From: 21-14-0-10-47-8 sp966211455
GTDB lineage: Bacteria > Bdellovibrionota > Bdellovibrionia > Bdellovibrionales > Bdellovibrionaceae
NCBI GenBank assembly: GCA_966211455.1
Contig: CBIHNI010000013.1
Span: forward strand, 62,001-126,000
Reading direction: 5' to 3'
DNA length: 64,000 bases
Position numbers and translations under genes: made by a program. The notes under the pieces were generated by a model that did no database searches, was not told where the DNA came from, and worked only from the letters and a program-made list of their open reading frames with translations. How positions within the stretch are numbered: position 1 is the stretch's first letter; each line of letters begins with the position of its first letter. Shown here piece by piece: positions 51,694 to 59,600 of this stretch.

Positions 51694-51742
51694 CGGGCCT
51701 CGGCCGGCCCGAACCCGCGACCGCCGGCCGTCCGGGCCGGCG
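51694..51742. repeat. Two GC-rich inverted repeats
   Basis: CGGGCC/GGCCCG (51694-51711, loop TCGGCC) is followed by CGCCGGCC/GGCCGGCG (51722-51742, loop GTCCG). Both are perfect. No T-tract follows either. Confidence 0.6.
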
Positions 51743-51790
51743 ATTCCAATGTTTGGGGAAATTCATTCGTCGATTTTTGTTGTGCTGACG

Positions 51791-51834
51791 CCCTCAGAGA
51801 AATGACTTCCAACTGGGAGTCATTTCTCTGAGGG
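51791..51834. repeat. 20-bp stem hairpin with AACT loop
   Basis: The arms at 51791-51810 and 51815-51834 pair over 20 bp with one G-T wobble, around the loop AACT. There is no T-tract. It is the longest stem in the window. Confidence 0.8.
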
Positions 51835-51849
51835 GGCATCAGACTCCTA

Positions 51850-51891
51850 CCTCACAAAGTTCGGAACCAACTGGTTCCAGACTTTGTGAGG
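51850..51891. repeat. 19-bp near-perfect hairpin with AACT loop
   Basis: Outer arms CCTCACAAAGT/ACTTTGTGAGG and inner arms GGAACC/GGTTCC are joined across one mismatch and one wobble. The loop is again AACT, as in the hairpin 15 bp earlier. Confidence 0.75.
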
Positions 51892-52059
51892 GGACTTAAA
51901 GACCCACTTCAAAGCATTGAGTACCCGTGGCTGTGTGGATGAACGCATTTTTGCTCAATTTCACTCTCAGGCACCGTCTGAGAAAAAGAAAGCCCCTCAA
52001 ATCCAAAACTAGATTCTCTCCCAAGCCTTTGCATTTTGTATTTGTCCCCTAATTTTGGA

Positions 52060-52084
52060 CAAGACGGCCAGGACGGCCGTCTTG
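52060..52084. repeat. 10-bp stem hairpin
   Basis: CAAGACGGCC (52060-52069) pairs perfectly with GGCCGTCTTG (52075-52084) around AGGAC. It is about 125 bp from the end of the minus-strand STAS-like gene and could end its transcript, though no T-tract follows. Confidence 0.55.
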
Positions 52085-52208
52085 CAGCCTTCTCACGGAC
52101 GGATGCACTCGCAATTACACCAGCCACCGCTGTGACGAGTAATCCCAACAGCTAAAGAGCCGTGGCAACCCCTCCTAACAAAACCAAAGCTGCAATAAGC
52201 GGCCCAAG

Positions 52209-52676
52209 CTATCGCTTCAGGAAAGAAAAGTAAGAGCGCTTGTCGACGTCCATTTCCATCTCGGCGCCGCGGCTGTCGGCGACTTTGGGGATCGTGAAAG
52301 AACCATCGGCAAAGAAGTCCGAGTTTTCGGTCATCAAGACGTTCTTGGTTTCGTGCGAGTCGTCGTTGTAAAAAGGAACGAAGAACGAAAGCACTTTCAT
52401 ATTCGGCATCAAGAAGCCACGGATGGACGAAAAGTTTTTGGCAAAAACAAAAGGGCAGCCTTCAAGCGAAATGCTGGGAAGAGTCTGGTGTTCCAAGCTC
52501 CATTTGCACCAAACTTTGATGCCATACGAATTCATTAGGGCCACATCGTTAAATTTCACACGAACCGGTTTGCGAGTTTGAATCGGTGGAAACTTGGCGT
52601 TGGCATCGATAGCGCCCGAAATTTCCATTAAGACTTCGTTCGGTGTTTCATTCAGTTTGGCGTTGAAATCTTTCAT
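52209..52676 (-). CDS. STAS-domain-like protein
   Basis: This 155-residue protein resembles a STAS domain in its first 110 residues. ISGAIDANAKF, a central VRVKFNDVALMNSYGIKVW (the usual conserved Ser region) and a following amphipathic helix are seen. STAS proteins often pair with HATPase kinases in partner switching. It lies 10 bp after the HATPase-like gene on the same strand. The call is by pattern only. Confidence 0.6.
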   Translation of the reverse strand: MKDFNAKLNETPNEVLMEISGAIDANAKFPPIQTRKPVRVKFNDVALMNSYGIKVWCKWSLEHQTLPSISLEGCPFVFAKNFSSIRGFLMPNMKVLSFFVPFYNDDSHETKNVLMTENSDFFADGSFTIPKVADSRGAEMEMDVDKRSYFSFLKR

Positions 52677-52686
52677 GGTGTCCGGC

Positions 52687-53523
52687 CTATCGCTGAATCA
52701 GATGGATATTTTTTGGCATTTCACCGCGGGCCGTGGCCGACAACTTAAATGGAAACGAACAACACACGGTTGTTGAGACTCCTGGGTCGACTGCGATGTA
52801 CATGCTGGCGCAAGAATTAAACATCATAAATGATCCGATACCGGCCCCGCCCTCACCAAAGTTGATGATGCTGCTAATATCCGATTCATAACATCGCTTG
52901 ATCCGATTGACCAGAGCTTGTGTATTCAAAGAACCATATGAATCCCTGCATCCGACAATCACACGCTCATTGTCATGACCTGCAAATAAAAAAGGCTTTC
53001 TGCTAGGATCAATTTGGACTTGCGAGCGATCGGTTGGGTTCGGATCGGGGCTTGAAGCAGATGGCGCACCGTAGATAGCGTTTGAAAGTCCTTCGTCGAT
53101 AAAGGTGAGGACGTCCGTGAGGAGCGCCGGTGAAGCGCTCAGTCCCCGCACAAAATCCGCAAAGACCTCGGATGTGGGTTCGATTTCATCCACACTGGAA
53201 ATGGCAGCTGAAACTTTCATCAGCTGAGATTCGCTTTGGGCGGATGGATCATTTTGCCCCATGATGCAGGAAAGAGGATGCTCGAAAAAGTGCGCGGGGC
53301 TTTGTCGGACCTTGGTGGAAAATCCGATTTCATCGTTCGAGCGCAAACTGGTTTTTTGCACCACATGCTTCACTTGATTTTGTAAACAAAGAGAAAGCAC
53401 TCTCACGTGAGAGGCTTTGTCGACCAGAACAATGTCCCCAAGAAAATCTGTCGGACCAATGCTGTTCAAATCTAAAATCTCACGTGCTTCGATGTTGTCG
53501 TTGTTCGAAGCTGTGTCTGTCAT
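52687..53523 (-). CDS. GHKL/HATPase-like protein (anti-sigma-factor-kinase-like)
   Basis: This 278-residue protein has a C-terminal half resembling the GHKL ATPase fold. It shows an N-box-like helix (TFIDEGLSNAIYGAPS), a G1-like CRDSYGSL, and a Gly-rich FGEGGAGIGSFMMF, then VSTTVCCSFPF. The first 110 residues are unassigned and may be a receiver-like domain. Together with the STAS-like gene downstream this suggests a partner-switch pair. It lies 106 bp beyond the polyketide synthase stop, on the same strand. Confidence 0.6.
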   Translation of the reverse strand: MTDTASNNDNIEAREILDLNSIGPTDFLGDIVLVDKASHVRVLSLCLQNQVKHVVQKTSLRSNDEIGFSTKVRQSPAHFFEHPLSCIMGQNDPSAQSESQLMKVSAAISSVDEIEPTSEVFADFVRGLSASPALLTDVLTFIDEGLSNAIYGAPSASSPDPNPTDRSQVQIDPSRKPFLFAGHDNERVIVGCRDSYGSLNTQALVNRIKRCYESDISSIINFGEGGAGIGSFMMFNSCASMYIAVDPGVSTTVCCSFPFKLSATARGEMPKNIHLIQR

Positions 53524-53566
53524 ATTTCAATGCTAAATGTTTTCACTTTGATGAGTCAAATTGAAA

Positions 53567-53596
53567 GCCCTTCGGTCTCAAACTGAGACGAAGGGC
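53567..53596 (-). terminator. Probable terminator of the polyketide synthase gene
   Basis: GCCCTTC and GTCTCA pair with TGAGAC and GAAGGGC around an AAC loop with one bulged G, 13 bp in all. Read on the minus strand the stem is followed by TTTCAATTT. It lies 34 bp after the synthase stop and before the HATPase-like gene. Confidence 0.65.
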
Positions 53597-53629
53597 CGGG
53601 TCTAAATAAAAATTTACCTCTAAATAAGT

Positions 53630-56600
53630 CTATGCCGCCTGCGATTTTCTAATTTCAACGGGCTGATCATGAATGGCTTTCTTCAAATAGTAGATCAAAA
53701 TTGGGGGCAGAGGTTCGGCCTCCAACTCGTTTCGGGAACTTCGGCTCCAAACGACCTGATGATCGGCGTAGGCGATTTTTTCCATGCGCTTGCCGTCGCT
53801 GTATTTATAGAACTCAAAGTAAAGCTTCAGTGATCTTTCGCCCATCGCCTTCAATCGCATCACAACCTGAACCTGGTCAAAGGGCATCAGCTCGCGCAGA
53901 TGCTTGATATGGCTTTTGGTGCAAAACATTTCCGCCGTCGAGTGCGCTTGCATGATCTCGGGAATCACGCGATGAAAGAAAATATCTCGTGTCTTTCCAA
54001 GCCAGCTCGAATAATTCGAAAAATAAATATTTCCGACGAGATTCGAATCTTCCAGCGCCGTATCGAAGACATGTTCCGAAAGAACGGGGCCGGTTGTGAT
54101 GCCAGCGGGGGCTTCGTACAAAGCAGATGGTTCGGTGAAGGACGAGGCCGTTTCCAGTTGTGGAACTTCGGTGCGCGCCACCGACGAGAAGAAGTTCTGG
54201 AACTCTTGCGGGAACGGAGCGGCTTCGACGACGCCGTGACTGATGATTTTCACCCAGGTGGTCATCATCTGGCTTTGCGCGATCAGTTCCTCTTCGCCCG
54301 TATTGGTGATTCGGTACCAGTCATAAAGAATCTCGACCGAGCTATTCGATTTTCCATGTGGAAGCCCTGACGTTAATCGGGCTTCGATCACGTCGCCGAC
54401 TTCGGCCGACTTATAAAGACGAACTTCGGAACTGTTGGTCACCCAACCGGCCGTGCCATTGCCAAAAATTTTCGACGAAGATCCCAAAAGCGGCATGATG
54501 GCCAGCTCGCGGGCCCGTCCTTGCCATTCGACGAACTTCGAAAAGTAAACGCCCTTGCGAATATTGCCGGCATCTTTGAAGGTGACCGGCCAGCGCGCAA
54601 AAAAACCTTTATCCGGGTGCACGCCTAACGAGTAAACTTCTGAAGCGCCATCGAGATTCGCACCGGGGGCATCAAAAGAGGTGGCCGAGCTTGCACTTTC
54701 TGGCGCTTGCACGGCAACCGCCACGACAAACTTTTGAGTTTCGCTTTCCAAAGAATGCTCGACGCAGATCACTTGAACGTGAGTCTGCTCAAGAACAAAG
54801 TTGAAAGCATAACCGCCGGTCACGGATCGATGGGACGAGATCCCAATTTGTTTCGAGTCAACGGCCTTTGAAGCGGCTTCGCGGGCCGACCAAACCATCG
54901 TACCGAAGAGATTCGTCTGCGCTGCGGTTGTCCCGGAACCCTGCATTTCCTTAAAAGCTTCGGCAAACTGGGGACCCAACAAAGTTTCCCAATCTTTTTG
55001 GGACTTTTCGCTGACCATCTCGACATCGCAGCCCACCGCTCGTGGATGCAAGGCGCACAGACAGCGATCTCCCACATGCGAAAATGAAATCTCGAGCTTT
55101 TGCGAAAGACCTTCCAGATAAGGTTTGCCGCTGGACTTCCATTTCAATTCGACATTATTCAATGAATCCGTCCCGTGCTTTTCCAAGGCGCAAAGGGCCT
55201 TTTGCTTTTCCTGTGCGTGGCGCTCTTCCAGACTCAAAGACTTTAAGTTTTTGATCTGATCGTGATGCAGGGTGAGCCCTTCGATTTTCATCTCTTTCAT
55301 CAGCTGATCAACCACGACGGACAAAGGACGTTGCACGGTCGAGTACTTGGCGACGATTTCCTCGGCTGACAGATTCTGCGGAATCTGCTTGGTCACGACG
55401 GACTGACAATGGGTCAGTCTTTCCAGCACCTGTCCGTTCTCGTCGACACAGGTGATGGTGTGGGTCGGCTTTTTGCCGTCATGAGAAACAAGCTTATAAA
55501 ATCCGGTTTTTAGACCTGGTTTCGCCCGGGTGTTGAAGACTTCCCACTTTTCGCAAGAGCTTGGTAAAGAGATCTGCTTGGTCGTGACGCTTTGACCGGC
55601 TTGTAAAAGCGTATCGCGAAAGAAGGGATCGCCCAAGATCAACTCTTTGCCATCCGAAAAGCTTTGCTTTTGATTGTGTGTGGGCTCTTCGTATTGGGTG
55701 GCGAAGATCAAAGATTTTGAATTCAAGTCATAGAAGGATTTCAGTCTTTGATAAGCGGGGCCGTGGAAAAGAAGGGGGCCGTAAACCGCCTGCTTCAAAT
55801 CGATTTTCAGATCTGGCTGCGTGTTGCGAAGCGGACTGATCTCTTGTGTCGATTTTTCAGGAATGCGGAAGTAAGCCGAAAAGCTATCGCGTAGAAATTT
55901 GGATGTCTCCGAGCGAACGCCGACTTTGACCAGTTTATCTTTCGAAGGTCCGGTCGACTCTTGCACGATAGCGTAAACTTCGATTCCAGTGCCTTTTTTC
56001 GGATCGACCGAAATGGCCGAAGTGAGCTCGATCTTTTCGCCAATCAGATGATCGATATGATCCACGTTCAGCACATGGGCCGCCACCTGGGCCATGGCTT
56101 CCATCCCGAAAACGGTCGGGAAAAGATAGACCCCGGCATATTGGTGGTCGTGCAAATAGAGATCGCGCTCAAGGCTCAATCGCACGCGACTGACGGCTTC
56201 GACGCCTTCGGTGCAATGAAGAAGACCTTCGGTGAACCGGTGCTTGTCCGAGACCTTGCGCTTGGACTGAATCAAACTCTGCTTCCAGAGACTTGAAGTG
56301 ATGGCGATCTGCTGCGTACCCGGATCGTGAAGCATCAGGTGCAGAAAGCGCCCAACACCTTCTTCAACCGGAATCAGGCGGACACCCATACTGCTAAATT
56401 TGTCGCCCGAACCCAGCTTCGAAGCCATGCCGACTTCGTTCCACATTCCATAAGCCAATGTCAGGACATCGACGTTCGGATTTTGCTCGCGATATTTTTT
56501 AAGATGCAGATTCAAAGCTTCATTTGAAAATCCGTACCACCCATTTCCTGGGACGCCCATCATTCCTAGGATCGATGTAAAGGCCGAAAACAGTTTCAGC

Positions 56601-59600
56601 TCTTTGGCGGGTAAGATCTGGCAAAGATTGATGGCACCCATCAGCTTCGGTGAAATCTCGTGATAGGCATCTTGTGGGGAGACCTGCGAAAGACGGCGCG
56701 GAATATTTCGGCCGGCCCCATGAAGCACGGCGGTGATCGGCCCCATATCGCTTTGGATTTTTTCGATCGTCGCTTTCATCTGATCCAAATCCGAAACGTC
56801 GCAGCTGTAATACCGGAACGAAATCTTCGCCGTTTCAAAGCGTTTCAGATTTTGCGCGGATTCATGCGTTTGGGCTTCGGGACTTGAGGCTGGCGGAAGT
56901 TTCGAGCTGCCAACGATGGCCAGGCGAACTCCTGTTTTTTGCGCGAATGCGTAAGCGCATTCGGCGGTGATACCTTTGGCCCCACCGGTGACCAGCATCA
57001 CGTCTTTGGGACTCCATTTGTGTTTGCGCTCTTGATAGCTGGTCGGCTGACTGAGATCCAGCGACGGCTCCATGCGCTCGCCATTGAGAGTGAAGCCGAT
57101 CATTTTAAAGGGCTCGTCGGTGACAAGGTCCTGCAAAATTTCTTCTGTTGCTTTTTGTGGGGCCAGACCCAAAGCCACGTCGATACAACGGATGCGAAGG
57201 TCGGACCGTTCGATATGCAGGGTCTGCAAGAAAGCGGAAATCGAGGACTGCTCGAAGCTTGTATTGAAAGATCCGGTTCCAAAGCGACCGTCGGCAAACT
57301 GAATGCAAGCCAGGGTGGTGGTGCGACGGCTTTGCGAGAACATATTCGGAATCGTGGTTAAAAAATGCAGCCTTTGAATCGCGGCCTGAATGCGCTCTTG
57401 TTGCTGGGGCGCCGTCGCCGCTTTTTCCGGAAAAAAGCAAATCACATAGTTGAACTCGGAAAGCTGCTGCTTTGAAAGCTGTGAGACCGAAGCGAATGTC
57501 TGCTCGGAAACAGAGGCGCCTTCGCCGGTCCAAGTCGTTACCAAAGCATCGGCCAATGGACTTGTGTCGTCACTGCGCAAAACCAAAATCTTGGCATTGC
57601 TCCATTGGTCGTTGTGGCGGGTCACATGATTGGCGGCCCGGGCCTGTCGGGGTTTTTCATTCATGCTCATCACAAAGTTTCGCACCCAAGGTTTGATGTC
57701 GGGGGCTTTGACGACGGCCGGGACTGTCTCGGCTTGTTGCTTTTTAAGCTTTTCTAAAATGACGGCCAGGCTTTGAATGCTGGCATTTCGGATGGCTTGC
57801 AGATCGATCGTCGGACGCAATCCTAAAAGCAAACAGCTTTCTTGAACGATCTCTTCAAACTGTTTGTCGGTCAGGCGAAGTTCTGAAATCAGCTCCATTT
57901 GCGGAGAGAAAGAGCCCAAAGAGTAACCGGAAATTTTGCAAGTCGTCTCGGTCAGAACGGTTAGGATATCGCGCTCGACTTTGGCAGCGACAACCGGGGG
58001 TGCGGCCAAGGCCATGCTTCCACCGCCACTTAAAGCGGGAGGTGGGGTTTGTCCGCCGCCAACTGGAGCGGCAGACCCGGAAGAGGAGCCGCCTGAATTT
58101 CCCTCTGAAGAGCCCGGAGATTTGGGGCCCATGCCGACAATGATGTCGATGATTTCATCCAAAGTGGCGTTGGCGATTTGAATCGGGTCCAAGGCCCCTT
58201 GAATTGAGCAGCGCTGAACCAAAGCGGTGATCGCTTCGCCTGCTTTGATCGAGTCCAAGTTCAGATCATCCAAAAGACGCATTTCCATTTTGAAAATGTC
58301 GGCCGGGAATCCGGTCACCTGACACAAGATTTCAAGCAAGATGCTTTTCACTTCCTCTCGGGACAGATCTTTCGAAGGTCCTTCGGCGCGAAGAGGGATG
58401 ACTTTGCCGGCAGCTTCGGTAGGTGCCACTGGTGTGCTAGGTGTGATCACGGTCACATGCGATTGGCCCGCCGCTTTGGCAAGCACCGGCTGGCTGGCCA
58501 CACCACCCAAGGCCAAGGCTCTTTGATGAATGCTTTCGATCAAAGCCTGGGGGAACGGCTTTTCGCAAGGATTTGTCAGGAACTGACGTTCTTTGAAAGA
58601 TGTGTAAGGGCGAACCAGACGGTATTCGAATAATTTTTCGAAATGAACCTGACCTCCGCTGGCAAAGAACTGCGCAATCACCCGCAAGAAGTCCTGATGC
58701 TTCTCGGTTTTTGCTTCCACCGGTAGGCAGATGGGACCAGATTTACCTAAGATCGATTTCGCCAGGCCCGTCAGGATGCCGCCATGACCCACTTCGATCA
58801 ACAGATCACATTCGGGAGCCAGCTTTTGAATCACGTCGACGAAATTGACGGGACTGACGATCTGTTTTGGCAGATAGTCCTTTAAAGCCCTTTGCTCGTC
58901 AAAAGAATTGCCTTCTGAACCCGAGATGAATTTGTATTTCAGTTTGGATGTCGGATTCGCCAGCAGAAATTTTTCCTGCAGCTTTTTGGCGGCTTCAGCC
59001 ACCATCGGCGAATGAAAGGCATTGGAAACATTTAAGCGGTGAGCCGTGATTCCTTTTTGTCCCGCGACCTTGATAATCTCTTCGATCTGCGCCACCGGAC
59101 CCGAAAGAACGGTTTGCTGGGCACTGTTGATATTGGCGACCACCACATCGGCGGTGATTTCACTCATCAGCTTTTCGGCGGTTTCGCGGTCGCAGGTCAG
59201 ACTGACCATGGTTCCCGCGCTTCCGCTCGCGGCGGACATCAAATGGCCACGTAATGCGGCAAGTTCCATCAGCTCTTGTTGCGAGTACGCTCCCGCCCAG
59301 TGCAAGGCGGTCAGCTCTCCCAAGCTGTGACCGGCCACGACTTGGCAATGAATCCCGAGATCGGTCAGGCGCTTCGCCCAAATCACTGAAGACAAACAGA
59401 TGGCCGGCTGTGCGTGTGAGGTCTGCGCCAGATCTTCGCTCCACTTCGCCAGTTCTTCTTTCGAAGTCGCGCGCAGGGCTTGTTTGTGCATCCAATCTGA
59501 AAGAGCATGCTTGAGCTGCGGCTTCAACCATTGATCCGCTTGCGCCACAAACTGTTGCGCCCATGGAAACCGCTCGACCAGATGCTTTGTCATTCCTAGC

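Larger units (their letters stand above)
51629..52208. other. 580-bp gene-free region at the dcw cluster boundary
   Basis: No convincing coding frame was found on either strand. The stretch holds a series of strong inverted repeats, listed separately, from just after ftsW to about 52084. The remainder to the minus-strand STAS-like gene is unremarkable. It may be a set of terminators, a structured RNA, or a rearrangement scar. Confidence 0.6.

Noticed and set aside
51909..52148. 79-residue minus-strand frame in the gap after ftsW
   Set aside because: No ribosome site, no plausible domain, and it runs through two hairpins. Its composition is not protein-like.
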